Source of the DNA: Zea mays
Lineage: Eukaryota > Streptophyta > Magnoliopsida > Poales > Poaceae
Direction of reading: 5' to 3'
Assembly: GCF_902167145.1 (NCBI RefSeq)
Contig: NC_050098.1
Coordinates: 115,544,207-115,608,206 of the forward strand
Length of the DNA stretch: 64,000 nt
A program made the position numbers and the translations under genes. Shown here piece by piece: positions 23,321 through 36,072 of the stretch (its first letter is position 1; every line of letters begins with the position of its first letter). The notes beneath the pieces are model-generated. The model saw only the letters and a program-made list of their open reading frames with translations, did no database searches and was not told where the DNA came from.

Positions 23321-24004
23321 GCGCTAAATTATTTTTCCGAATAAAAATGCTCCCGCGGAATTCGTTTCTACAGAGAACAGAGCGAATTAGAGTTTCGGCG
23401 AACGGACGATTGAGCGATTAATTCGGCCGAGAGTTGGATTTGATTTCGCTCGGAAATAATTCCTCGCACACTATTTTAAAAATAAATGTTTCTCTCAAAC
23501 TTCTAATCGGCTTCGGATTTTTAGTCGGAGAAATCAGATTGTGACATTTTAAAATCGTTGCCGATACGGGGTTTTGAGTTCGGTTCAAACATGAGATATT
23601 TGGCTGAGTCGAGTAAGAAATAATTAGAGGACGACGTACTGAGTATTCCGTGTGAGAGTACGGAGTCGGATTAATTTTTGAACATAGATCGAAGGTTGGG
23701 GATTTAGACTTGGGTACAGCTCCACTAACAATAGTCGAGTGCTTTGATTAAATGATGTTTAGACAAGATTTTATAAATCGAGAATGATTAACGAGTTGGC
23801 ACTCGAGCCGAGAAATAAAAAGTTTTAACAGGCTCCAAAACTGGTTGTTTCTCGCGATCGATTAACTCTGAATTCGATGAAATGTGCACGAATAGTCTGG
23901 ATAATCAGAGACATATGCGAGCGAGAAATAGAGATTTTCACTGAGCATTCGCGTTAGGGACAAATCTCCCGACATAACACGAAACTGACACCTGGGGTGT
24001 CACA

Positions 24005-25689
24005 GCCTTCCCCCCTTAAAAAGAATCTCGTCCCGAGATTCGAATGAGAATATTTAAGGGTGGAGAAGCATGTAACTCCCAGACTGAAGATAGATGCAAT
24101 TTCATGGGAGGGTATCTGACAAGATACTGAAGACAGATATGATTAGAATATCGCGACATATCGAGACAAAATGCAGCGATCATTCTGAGAGAGTGTCCAC
24201 AAAAGATAGCACATCAGTATAGTCTCGTAATGGATCACGACTATTAACCGCGATACCAGCGCGTACCGAGCAGCTCAACCATGTGTGCACCATAGTAGGC
24301 TCTCGGTCTCGTCGCGGCACCATCAGTCGTTAGTCATGACACCATTACCAAACGTAACCAATGAAACCCACATAGCAATTATAGATGGAGCCTATGAGAG
24401 TATGGCTCAGAAAATAAGAATGTGATCGGAGTTGAAGTAGAGATTATTGGCAAAAGAGCATCACATGAGAATTTTTATTTAACTCAGAGAACTATTTTGT
24501 GATCAACATAGAGATTATCAGATCAGATATTAGCACGAAATTTGATATGAGGATGAACCGACCATGAGATCAAAATAGATTGTTGAGCTTTTAGAGACAT
24601 GAGAGAACTAAAGACAAGACTCAAATCCATTGAACCAAATGGATATGCCATTTAGAGATAAGTTGATAAAACAAGCGTCATGATCCTCGAAGAACGAGTA
24701 TGAGCATTATTAGAATTGAGAGATTTAGGCATATCAACATCCGATACTTGAGAACGGGTTATAGCAGATAACCAGATAACAGGGCAGAATCATTAAAGGA
24801 TTCGGAGATTTGGAGAATAAGGCAAATATGATTCACAAGAAAAAGGATTACCAGATCCAGGCAAAAGGAGAGGTAGGCAAACAGGATCAGCTGGGATGAT
24901 TAACAGAAATGCTATGAAGTTTTAGGAGCAAGGATTTATGGAAAGAAACATGGCCTTGATAGGGTTTGCGCAACTAGACACCAAACAACAAATTTTTTTT
25001 TGACCCAACAAGTGCACAAGGAGACTGGGGATGGTCTAGTGGTCAAGCTATGGGTATCTCTATAAGTTGTGCAGGTGTATTACCAATGGTGCAACACACA
25101 AGGGCTAGAAAACACCAACACAAGCAGGATTTTTTTTAGATGTTTCACTTGCTAACCACTAGGGTGGTTAAAGTGGGGGGTCTTTTATAGGCAAACAGGC
25201 AACATTTTTTTATTGGCAAAGAGGGTTGAACAATTACAATACCACCTAGCTAGCAAGACAAGACAAACACATAGCACGAACTAACAAGACTTACCAATCT
25301 GACACGGGGTAAGGCATTTCTAACATAGCAGTACATCACACTATTCACAAGTTTTTATTATAGGAATAAAGGTGAGAGAAGCAGGTTTATGCACAAGACA
25401 CAATTATAATGCAACAATCATGATGCATGCTCATTCTAGTCGTCTTCTCAGACCTAACTAATTGTTCGGATGCTTCTACAACATCCTTATTAATAGTAGT
25501 AGTAGCCTTTATGGCCTATATACATAGCCACCTAGCTACCCATCTATTTCCTAAGGCTTCACGTCCTAGGTCTATCCTTATCGTACTGATATCTATCCAA
25601 CAATGGTTTCTAAGCAAGTTTTACTTTAGAAAAGGTTGGAAATCATGACTTATTGACTTCTCTGTACTGGTATTCGCTCCGATACCAGC
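24005..25689 (-). other. Element H internal region, non-coding
   Basis: 1,685 bp with no frame resembling gag or pol. Next to the 3' LTR is the polypurine tract (minus AAGGGGGGAAGGC, 24005-24018) and a perfect 8-bp hairpin GAATCTCG/CGAGATTC at 24023-24041. AT-rich otherwise; a 73-codon frame at 25427-25648 looks like chance. Confidence 0.85.
25676..25687 (-). promoter_or_regulatory. Primer binding site of element H
   Basis: Minus strand TGGTATCGGAGC two nt inside the 5' LTR, matching the initiator-Met tRNA site TGGTATCAGAGC except one base; the same variant appears in element E. Confidence 0.85.
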
Positions 25690-28600
25690 TGTGGCGGAAC
25701 CGCCCGAATTATTCCAACTTAAGTGCCTAAGTCCCACCTTAGAGGCTAGACCACACTTAAGTAGGAATAAAACGTCAGTCCCTCGGATCTAGTCCGATAA
25801 AGCCACTTACCAGGATCGAATACCACTAGCTCACTCGAAGGTGAGGCACAGAGAAAGACAATAAAGCATAATACCACAAATTTAATAAGTATCAATAGTG
25901 ATTACATTATCGGAGTTTTCAGAAATAATAACCATAAATTTTAATGCAGCGGAAATAACTAACGGAGAAGAACCGAGTAACATGGCGAAGCCTGGCCACA
26001 CTACTCCTCCTGGTCCTCTCCTGCGGAAGCAGTAACCCACTCGACCATCTATCCCGGTGGCAGGGATGAAGGCCAAGTCACACCATCAACCAAATCAAGG
26101 AGGTACCTGCAAAAATTATGCCACAAGCAAGGCTGAGTATACTAATACTCAGCTAGACTTACCCGGTGTGAGGAGTCTACTCCTCTACCTCTAGACATGC
26201 AGCTGTTTGGCTGAAGGGTTTGGTTTGCCAAAAGCACTAGCTGAGTCTAAAATCAAGTTTTAGCTTTTCAAGTTTTAGTATGATCCTTTTAAGACTAGAT
26301 GAGAACCTAGCTAGTCATACATGGTATCAGACATTTTATCAATCAACATCTTTTGTCAAGTCCACACATTTCCACTTGTTACTCAATGTAGCAGCATGGA
26401 TCAAGCAGTCTCATTAGCTGCGAGAAGCAGACGATTCGAATCGAGTTTTTAAACCTTGCAAGGTAAACCTAAACACACGACATGTAGGGGCACTCCGTCC
26501 CCACACACATCAACCGTCCCCATCGATTCCCTGGCAACAGATCAGGGCTCACCGCCTTGGCGTACAATGCCCCACTGACCCCGACTGGCCGTCGTGCAGT
26601 GACCGCACTTGTACCCACCATAACCGGAATGGGAGACCTCGTCTCAGGTCGCGTGAGGGGATATGTCTGCGGGCAGGTTCACTCAGGTACTAGGCTTACC
26701 GATTTACCATATTTCTCGGTATGTGTTTAGTACGTTCAAACGCTTGACTCACGGTACCACACCTTAATCCTTACTCAAATTTTTATCCCGTAGACAACCA
26801 ATCCCCATGGATTGTTGCCCACAAACCAGCATCATTATGATAAGAAAGTGGATACAACCAATTTCCTGATCTCGCGCGAGTGCTAGAAAAATCACTCGAC
26901 TTCTACCGAGATCCTAATTAATAAAGCAGCTACTCGACCTAGCATACTAGTATCCATCTCAAAAGGAATCCTGAGTTCATGCAACTAGGGTTTCAGGCAA
27001 CTCCTACACTTAAGTGCACAGTACAAACCTACAAACATTAAGTGCAGTAAAATAGCATATATAACGGTTATGCATAAAACCGGGGCTTGCCTTTAATTTA
27101 ACACTTAGATAGTGTTTGCTGGGGAGGTACTCGCTTGGCGAGCATCCACTGGTTAAGTCCATCCTTCAGGTCATCCACCAACTGCGTCTTGTGGTTGCAC
27201 CACATCACTGGCTCGATCATCATCTCTCGGTCCTATATGAGGTGCAAGATGCATATGTATGAATATAATGAAATAACACAAGATATACAAATACACGATA
27301 GCGAACTAAGCACTAAATTATACGACACCGTAATCAACCACATGCTAGTATTAGCTATCTATACTTCATCAGGCTTTCAACATTAACACCATTGAAAACA
27401 CAACAACATTTCATTTATTTACGCGACACAACTATGACATCACAAGTACGCGCACTTTATTTATTTGAATACGACTTTTCATTAGTTCTTCTATTTATCA
27501 CACAAAAGCATCCCAAACACCGATTTAACATAGGACCTATGCATCAGGGGCTATGGAAACCCCTATATCACAACCAACTAGAGAAGGAAACATATAAAAC
27601 AAGGCACACATGTCATCTCTAGCCTAACCATGGCAAGCCTACATTACTTAAGAGCAAACCAAACATTTTTAGCGAGAAGGGTGAACTAAACATTCCAAAG
27701 CGCACTAGCAGAATTTTTGGACAGCAATACAGCCGTTACTTGTTTTAATCATAACTTTTCAAATATTAATCCAAAACTAGCAAACTAGGACTTTCTGGAA
27801 GGCTTAGAAAGTGCTCTACAATTTTGGTATTTTCCTCACAGCATGATTAAACACTTAGCAAGGTCAAAAAGTGCAATCACAGCAGCTCTGTCCAGATTTG
27901 GACAGATTCAGACTTGCAGCTTCAAAAATTCACAACAAAAGATTCAGACATCCAAACAAAGTGATCCTAGACTTTCTGGAAAGCTAATTAAATGTTCTAC
28001 AAATTATTTATAAACATCCATGGCTGATTTAGCATGTATCAAGGGTAAAATATACTATGAAGGCTGTGCTGTCCAAAACTGGACAGATTCAGTCTTCACA
28101 CTTCAAACACATGTAACTTAATCTTCAGACCACCAAAAATAGTGATCCAAGACTTTTTGGAAAGCTTGGGAAAAGTACTACATAACTTTTATAATCACCA
28201 AGAAGTGATTCCAGGTTTAACTAAATCAAATATTACAGTTTTCGAAATCTGTTCTGACGGTGGACAGAACACAGCAAGCAGTTTGTAGAATTCATAGCTC
28301 TTAAACTATCAGGTCTGTGGTTATGAAATTTTAACACAGGCAAGATCAGAAAAGCATCTACAACTTTCTTATAATCGACAAGGACTGATTCTAACATTAC
28401 ATTAGGCAAACAATGCAGTTTCTGAAATCTGTACAGAATTTGGACAGATTCAGTTACTGAATTTGTAAAAATCATAACTCCTAAACGATCAGACTTATGC
28501 CTGTCAAATTTTAACACCAGCAAGATAATAAAGTTATCTACCACTTTTCTATAGCACATATCTACAGAAAATACAATTTAGTTCATCAAACATACAGCAC

Positions 28601-31600
28601 CACAAAACAGCGCGTGCAGTCCAAAACAGCGATTAATAAATTTCAGCTCCTATACAACTCAAGAATTGTCGCGTTCTAGAGACTTGAATTATTCTAACAC
28701 TTTACCCTTTGTTAGAGCTAAATTAATCAAATGAGGACTAACAAGTAGACTTACAAATTTTATTCAAGTCATTTAGTGCACTAAAACTACTACAACCAAT
28801 CAACGACGCATTCTCCCCGATAATCACCCAACCATTTGCGGTTTCAATTAGACCCCACATGAGCACTACTACTTTTTACCCGTACCCATAACCATACACA
28901 TTTAGACCACAACAAGCCATTCGCTGTGATTACGAGCTTAACCAAGTTATCTAACCATTCGGTTAACTAGAGCAACGACATCGCCGCTAAATAACGTACA
29001 CGTCAACTTGCCTTTTATTGCCGCAATCCGAGACACAACATATACTACAACATTTTTATAAACCCACAGATTCACAAGTATATTCGCACACCGACCAAAT
29101 CATACGAATCGTAAACTACTAGTCTCCAACTCACAATCACCATGCATTTACTCCCCAATCATGAACACATACATGTTTATCATACGAACAGAGCATTTCA
29201 ATAATTATCCTAAAACAATTAACTCCATTACACAACTCATACACAAACCTACTTGACTTGCTTGAAGTGTCTACTCGAATCCGTGAGCACAATCACACAT
29301 TATATGCGAAGCATAATTTAACGAACACAAAATACGCATCGACTCGATTCAACTTATAAATATTGAGAAAGCGATGACTACTTCGGCATGTCACCACCTC
29401 TCTAATTAAGCAAACACAATTTCCTACTTCGACTAAGACTTATAGGTATTAAGCACGTTATTACTTTCTATGCGCAAATAAACCTCAACTTAGCACAAGT
29501 GACACCGATGGATTTTTACTAAACTCACCATGCGCATAACCTTGTCTCGCATACAACCATATAGTGGCGTGCACTCGAGACACTTCAATCAACGTGGCGC
29601 GACCACTAATATATAAACTCCGACACTCATGTTTTAATAATTTATCCTCTACGCAACTAGCATTTTCTAAACTACTCGTCACATCAATAAATATACTCCC
29701 TAGAAAATCATGAATCCCATCACAATGCATAAAACAATTATACTTTTCACATAAACGCATACCGATACATTTCCCAAAACTTAACCCGCATTTTATAACT
29801 TAGTTTTTTGCATCAAACCACACATCACATATTTTTCCTACCAAGATATAAAAACAGCCGAGTTCCTTTCTTCTTCGTTTTCTTCTCTACGCAAAATTCA
29901 ATCCATATCAACACAATTTTTAAACATGCACCACATCGACCAAAACATAATTAGACAACTACAAATCGCATACATCACATAACCTTTTGTTCTCCAATCG
30001 CAAATGAGATCCTACCAATGCGTATAACCGAAACATTTTACACACATCCATTCAAATAATTAATCGAGTCGATCGAGAGCGACATGCATCAGCTCACCAT
30101 AAACAAACCCAAACGGTGTTTGCAAGAATGACGGTGATTCCGATTTGTGCATTGCTCCAAACATCCGACGAGCGTCGAGCGGCTTGCCTTCTCCACGCAA
30201 AACACGGGGTTCTCTCCTCCACAAAAATAAAACAAAGCAGCACACATACATAATTAATCACCGAAGAACATTGCCAATACGGAATCAAACAAAGGTCGTC
30301 GTCGTCTCACCGAGGTGAACGGCGTCGATGTTGGGGCTGCGCAGATCCGGTGAAGCACGCAGTGCGGAGGGGATCCGGGGCCGCTGTTTTGGATCGGCAC
30401 CGCTGCGCAGCGAAGTTGGACGCCAAGGCCACGAGCAGGGGCTTCTTGCTGCTGCACAAGGGGAAAAGAAGGAGGGGGGGGGGGGCGAGCAGAGCTGCTG
30501 CTCGGCCATGGGAGAGAGGGGGCGCTGGGGGAGGGGTGGAGCAGCGGCGCTGCGCAGGAAGGGGCGCCGAGCATAGGGAACTTCAGGCGCCCAAGCTGCT
30601 GGCCGAGCAGAGGTCCGGCCATGGCTGCCTCTACCCCTGCGCAAGGGAGACCAGGGATGGACGCCATGTGCAGGAGCTCGGCTGCAGGGGGGACGCGCCC
30701 ATGGGGAAGAGGAGGAGCTGCAGCTCGCCTACACCCTTGGAGCCGAGGAGAGGAAGGGCGCCATGGGGGGGCTCTGTGTCCTGCTGCAAGCGCCATGGGA
30801 GAGGCTTGCTGCCGTGGAGGCTGTCGGCTGGAGCAGAGGGGCGAGAGGAACTCGTCTGCGCCAAGGAAGGGAGCAGGGAGCGCCAGGGTTGGGTGCTCGG
30901 CTGCTCAAGCCTCGTCGGTGCCATGGGAGGAAGGGAAGGAAGCTCCCTGCGCGTTGGGGAAGAAGGCGTGGGGGAGAAAAGGCTGATGGCGGCTGGAAAA
31001 ACAATAGGGGTGGGAATGCAAAATGACCAAGGGCAAGGGAGAGGGATCCGTATTTATAGAGAAACCCTAGGGTTAGGGTTTCAAATGGGCCCAATTGGGT
31101 TGGTTTGGGCTGGCCCAAACGCGCAAACGGGCTGCGCTAAATTATTTTTCCGAATAAAAATGCTCCCGCGGAATTCGTTTCTACAGAGAACAGAGCGAAT
31201 TAGAGTTTCGGCGAACGGACGATTGAGCGATTAATTCGGCCGAGAGTTGGATTTGATTTCGCTCGGAAATAATTCCTCGCACACTATTTTAAAAATAAAT
31301 GTTTCTCTCAAACTTCTAATCGGCTTCGGATTTTTAGTCGGAGAAATCAGATTGTGACATTTTAAAATCGTTGCCGATACGGGGTTTTGAGTTCGGTTCA
31401 AACATGAGATATTTGGCTGAGTCGAGTAAGAAATAATTAGAGGACGACGTACTGAGTATTCCGTGTGAGAGTACGGAGTCGGATTAATTTTTGAACATAG
31501 ATCGAAGGTTGGGGATTTAGACTTGGGTACAGCTCCACTAACAATAGTCGAGTGCTTTGATTAAATGATGTTTAGACAAGATTTTATAAATCGAGAATGA

Positions 31601-31817
31601 TTAACGAGTTGGCACTCGAGCCGAGAAATAAAAAGTTTTAACAGGCTCCAAAACTGGTTGTTTCTCGCGATCGATTAACTCTGAATTCGATGAAATGTGC
31701 ACGAATAGTCTGGATAATCAGAGACATATGCGAGCGAGAAATAGAGATTTTCACTGAGCATTCGCGTTAGGGACAAATCTCCCGACATAACACGAAACTG
31801 ACACCTGGGGTGTCACA
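25690..31817 (-). repeat. Element H 5' LTR (6,128 bp)
   Basis: Partner of 17876-24004, offset 7,814 before and 7,813 after the G-run indel. It carries the same promoter, GC-rich block, array and 3' end. Near-complete identity (about 99.9%) implies insertion within tens of thousands of years at usual rates. Confidence 0.95.
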
Positions 31818-31928
31818 AGCGGCAGCAAGGACGGTGACGGCGGCGACAGCAGGGGCGGTAGCGGCGGTGGCGGCAGCAGCAGAGGCAGCACCAGGGGCGG
31901 CAGCGGCAGCAACAGGGCCAGTGGCTAG

Positions 31929-32793
31929 ATGCCACTGATCTTTTAGATATTAGTATAGTTAGAATAATGTAGTAGTAATTACTAGTGTAGAGTAGTATAG
32001 TGTAGTGTAGTAGTAGTAGCAGTAATGTAATGTAATGTAGTAGTAGTAATAGGGAAGTATCAACTCATAAAGAGTTGATTTGTAAGCATGATATCTTCCC
32101 CTTAATGAAGTAATGGCGTTGGTTTCTCTGTGGTGATTATCCTGCTCATTTGTGAAGCTGATTTCCTTGGAGTTTGCACGTAAATAACTCTGGCATCGTT
32201 TCGACGCTTTTAGAGGTAGCCGCCGAGCGACTGATCACGACGTTGTAGTTTTAGAGTCAACTGCCAAGCGACTTGAGGGCGACGTCAGCATTTTAGAGGT
32301 AATGCCGAGCGACTGAACACGATATCAGCGTTTTAGAGGCAACGCCGAGTGACTAGAGGGCGACGTCAGCGTTTTAGAGGTAACGCCGAGCGACTGAACA
32401 CGATATCAGCGTTTTAGAGGTAATGCCGAGTGACTGGAGGGCGACGTCAGCGTTTTAGAGGTAACGCCGAGCGACTGAACACGATGTCAGCGTTTTAGAG
32501 GTAACGCCGAGTGATAGCAGGCTGCATGGGCCACTTTGAGGATGATAGCCGAGTGATGAGGTGGTGCACTGGTGTTCTGGAAATAACTGCCGGGTGATCA
32601 CGTGGCACGCTGGTGTTTTGGAAATAACCGCCGGGTGCTGACTGGGCACTTTTTAAAACGGTATCTGGCTCGAGAATATCCCATAAGTGTTGCGCTTTTA
32701 GCCGCCTCTGCTTTCCGTGCCCTAGTTCTTGCTTTCTCGCTTCCGAATCCTCTCTGCAATTCGCCTCCCACTCTGCTCGCTGATAGAATCGAG
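31929..32793 (+). repeat. C intergenic DNA with TAG-rich stretch and 40/41-bp dimeric array
   Basis: 31950-32090 is low-complexity TAG/GTA-rich DNA after the stop of the acidic-protein gene, possibly its 3' UTR. 32205-32525 holds about eight units that alternate 40 and 41 bp (GAACACGATATCAGCG type versus GAGGGCGACGTCAGCG type), i.e. an 81-bp higher-order repeat sharing TTTTAGAGGTAACGCCGAG. Weaker units continue to about 32640. A TTTTTAAAA stretch near 32650 lies 140 bp before the next gene start. Confidence 0.8.
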
Positions 32794-35700
32794 ATGGCGC
32801 CCAAGAGGAAGACCTCGAGTTCGTCTGCTGTGGTGATTCCTCCAATCGACCCCAACAACCATTTGCCTTTCGCAGGTAACCACATGTCCGTCATTTCTGA
32901 GCCCGAACTTCTCCATCTCGTGTCTATCGGGGTTCTTCCTCCGCGGGAACTCTGTTCTTGGCAGATTTGCCATGGGGTTACTGTCCCAACTGAGGATACC
33001 CATGAGTCCGTTGTTTATGCTCCTTTCCTTCTCCGCGGCCTTGGCCTTCCCATTTCTCCCTTTTTCCGCGGCCTCCTTGATTTCTACCATCTTAACTTGA
33101 CCCATCTGAACCCCAATTCTATCCTGCAAATCTCCATTTTCGTTCATTTATGCGAGGCCTTTCTCGGTGTGCTGCCACATTTCGGGTTGTGGAAGTACTT
33201 GTATCATTGTCGCCCTGGGATGGCCAGGGGACAACATCAGTTGGTTGGGGGTGCTAGCTTAGAGATGCGCCGCGAGAGGAAGACTGAGTATCTCGAAATC
33301 CCTCTCAAAGACAGTATCAAGGGATGGCGCCTGGAGTGGTTCATAGTCGAGAATTATGGAAATTCTCTCCCCCCGGTCGGGAAGACAACCGGATGTTCGC
33401 ACCCCAAGCTGGACCGAGTCTCCCACAGATCAGGAGGTAGCTGAGGCAGGTGCGTTGCTAGCTGAAGTTGGACTGCTGAAAGAGAGGGGTCTGACTGCTG
33501 AAGCTATGGTTGCTGATTTTATCTTCAAGAATATTCAGCCGTTGAAGGACAGGGCATACCCAGCTTATCTGTATTGAGGCCTAGCCGACTCAACTCGGGT
33601 TACCAACAGAAGAATTCCCTCTGTAGACTTGGTGAGCCGACTTGAGATGATCCTTAGAGGCAAAGTGTCAAATGTTGGTGCTCCAGTGGCATACTCGGCC
33701 TGGAACTTGCCTCCTCCCAAAGCCTTCACCCTTTTTGTGTCGAATCCGCCTGTCACTGATGGCAGCTTGGGCCTTAGAGTGCGGCCCTCTGCTGAAGAAG
33801 TTAGTGCCTTGGTTGCCTCGCTCGGGGAGATTCCTGATGATGAACGGCAGGTCCATTTTGAGGTGCCCCTGAACCCTAGTGATGCAGAGATAAGCGCTAT
33901 GCTTGATTTGCTGGCTGAGGACTCTTCTGATGCTGCTCCTGCTGGGGCATTGGTAGTGGCGCCCCTCCCAGAGGCTGATACAACTTTGGATACTCAGAAG
34001 CCTGCCAGTACTCGCTCGAGGCGCCCTTACCGAGCCAATCAACCTGATCCTTCTGCTGATGAGCAGAAAAAGAAAAGGAGACGCCTTCAGCGAGTATCCA
34101 GTTTGGATCGGGACGTTGGTACTTCGGTTCCTGCCGCTGAAGAAGTGCCAGTGACTGAATTTACTGACGCTGACCCCAATGGGTGTACCCAATCTGTTGC
34201 TGATCCCAATGTGGGTGCTCTACCTGTTGTTGATCCCAATGGGTGTGCCGCCTGTGCTGCTAACATGGACGAGGAGGAGGAAGAAGATGAAGTTCCTTTA
34301 ACTCGGAAAAACAGTCGGCAGTTCATTGCTAGTGGTGAGAGTAGTGGGGTCCCTTCTCCTGCTTTGTCTGCTCTCATTGGCCTGCAAGAACTGTCCCTGG
34401 CCAATTTTGATCAGGCTCTTGAGGATATGGTTCCAGAGGATTTGTTATCGGAACCAGTGGATGATGGTGTGATGGAAGTTTGTGCTGATGTGCCAGATGC
34501 TGGGTTGAGGTCATCCCGTGCTTCGTCGACCTTGGAGCGCGATCTCGAGGGTCGGGAGACTGAATTGGATCGTTCTGGTCCCATGGAAGTAACTGAGGGC
34601 CCATCAGCCTTAGAAGTGGCTACCGCAGAGAACCTGGACCCCCAGGGTGGTGTTGACACATGCCCAGTCCCCGAGGATGTTGCCGGGGATGACTTGGTTC
34701 GGGTGGGAAGTGTAAGCCACTGCCCAGCCCCCGAGGGTGCTGCTAGGGATGATCCGGCTCAAGTGGGCAGTGCAGACTATGACCCAGCCCCCGAGGGTGC
34801 CCGAGCGGGGTCTCCCTCCTGTACTTCCATGGACGTTCATGCGGGATCGCCTCCTCACTCCGGCTGTATGGTGGTGGCTCAAACCTTGGTCCAGGAGGTC
34901 GCTTTAGAGGGCAGCGTCCCCGCTGACTGAGTGTTGGGCTCTGTTGATGGCGCCGAGTTGATTCCTGCTGATTCGTCGCAAGCTGCTTCGGGTAATGGCC
35001 TTACGCCCAGTTATCAATTGATCTCTCTTGATTTGGGAATCCCTTCGTTCTTTTCCAACCTCCAGGTACTGTGATGTATTTTAGCTTGGTTTTTACATTG
35101 CACAAGTTGCTGTCATTACGCTTATCTGTTCTCCTCATCAGGCTTTGGTGGACGGAATGGCTAGCCAGCTGAGGTTACAGGGTGCTTCTATCCCAGGAGT
35201 AGCTTCGTCGCTGGCATGTTGGAATCCAGTGTCTCTGAATTGGAGGCGACCAATGCTGGTTAGTGCTTTTCTTGCTTCTCTTTGTCTTCACTGTAGACTG
35301 CTTTACATTCTGACCCCTTCTTGTTTGATTGTCTCTTGCTAGGTATGACTCGGCAGATTTCCACTCTTGAGGAAAAACATTCCCGAGATCAGGCTGAATT
35401 GGCCCAGCGGTGCGCTGACTTCGAGGAAAAGTACTCTCAAAGTCAGACCAAACTAACTCAGGTCTCTGCTGCCTTAGATGATGCCAATGCACTGAGTTCT
35501 TCTCTTCACGCTCAGCTCAATTCTGAAAAGGTGATTTATGAGACTGTGCTTTTCCTTGTTGTGCTCCTATTACTTGCTTGGTTTTTGAGGTAGTTGTCTT
35601 TTGTTTGCAGGAAGAAAAACGTATCCTTGCTGCTTCTCGTGACAGCCTCGACAGATTGTATCGTGATTCTAGCAATTCGCTGAACATCCTGGAGAGGAGC

Positions 35701-36072
35701 CATCGCTTCACCATGGAAGAATTGGACAATCAGCGCTGTAAGCTGCAGGAGTCTGCGGATGAAGTGACCCGGCTCAAGCAGTTGGTATCAGCGAAGGACG
35801 CTACTATCAGAGAACTTCGAGCTTCCAAGAAATCCATCGTCCAAGAATTAGAAACTGCTCAGTTGGCTACCAAGGTTGCCGAAGAAACTTCTATTACTCT
35901 CAGAGCCCAGCGTGATAGAGCCATGGACAAGGCTGTTCGGGCGGGGCGAATCTTGATGAGGAGACCCGGCGTGGTTGTTCCTGAAGATATAAAGGCTGAT
36001 GTGAATGCTGCCCCTGATTCCTCGAGTCGTCCCTCCTCATCGACTGCTCCTGAGAAAAATATCACAAAATAG
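32794..36072 (+). pseudogene. Antisense spliced gene of C: gypsy-type transposon domain plus coiled coil
   Basis: Antisense to C pol. Residues from about 20 resemble the 'putative gypsy type transposon' domain (Pfam PF04195 as I recall it): LHLVSIGVLPPREL, SPFFRGLLDFY, LNLTHLNPNS, CEAFLGVLPHFGLW. A basic and acidic middle follows, then a long coiled coil. Apparent exons: 32794-35065, 35142-35258, 35343-35530, 35611-36072; introns are 76-84 bp with GT-AG ends and joinable phases, and the coiled coil runs across them. Damage: 1-nt loss in the C run 33369-33374, TGA at 33575 and 34928 (both look like CGA to TGA), frameshift near 35207. Function unknown; antisense ORFs of this type are known in Tat elements. 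Confidence 0.75.

Larger units (their letters stand above)
17876..24004 (-). repeat. Element H 3' LTR (6,129 bp)
   Basis: Copy of 25690-31817. Differences seen: 18716 region (T/C), 19620 region (C/T), two near 23308-23315, and a G run of 13 versus 12 near 22660. Reading in element sense: U3 of about 0.76 kb with TATA, a GC-rich block (about 23200-22500), a long AT-rich part with a 180-bp degenerate array, and a short conserved-looking end (18300-17876) with a 64-codon open frame (18068-18262). Confidence 0.95.
17876..31817 (-). mobile_element. Element H: non-coding LTR element with 6.1-kb LTRs (LARD-like)
   Basis: Two near-identical LTRs (17876-24004 and 25690-31817) around only 1,685 bp of internal DNA. 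Target duplication AGCGG at 17871-17875 and 31818-31822. Minus orientation follows from the Met-type primer site beside 25690 and the polypurine tract beside 24004. LTR starts TGTGACACCCCAGG and ends GTTCCGCCACA. No gag or pol is present, so it must be moved in trans. The tract context (AATCTCGGGACGAGATTC, then TTTTTAAGGGGGG) resembles Tekay/Del chromovirus 3' ends. I found four substitutions and one 1-bp indel between LTRs. Confidence 0.93.
17529..31928 (+). pseudogene. Antisense gene of C: small acidic, Gly-rich nuclear-type protein, split by H
   Basis: Two pieces, 17529-17875 and 31823-31928. When H and one copy of its AGCGG duplication are disregarded the frame is continuous for 150 codons. 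The start sits in CCACCATGG, an excellent plant context. The N-terminus has a basic cluster (NKRKRE, possible nuclear signal), then Ser/Glu/Asp-rich blocks (two DSEYS-like or ESEYS motifs), an Asp run and a Gly/Ser/Arg tail. I recognise no family. Composition suggests a nuclear, possibly nucleic-acid or histone-binding protein; that is inference. It is antisense to C and is now disrupted by H. Confidence 0.6.

Noticed and set aside
22471..23421. Several 100-290 codon frames in the GC-rich part of the H LTR
   Set aside because: Both strands are open, composition is low complexity, and the 1-bp G-run difference between LTRs rearranges them. Kept only as a possible non-coding first exon.
24005..25689. 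Search for residual gag-pol or tRNA/rRNA genes in the H interior
   Set aside because: No frame with retroelement motifs and no cloverleaf signals seen; only priming sites and AT-rich DNA.
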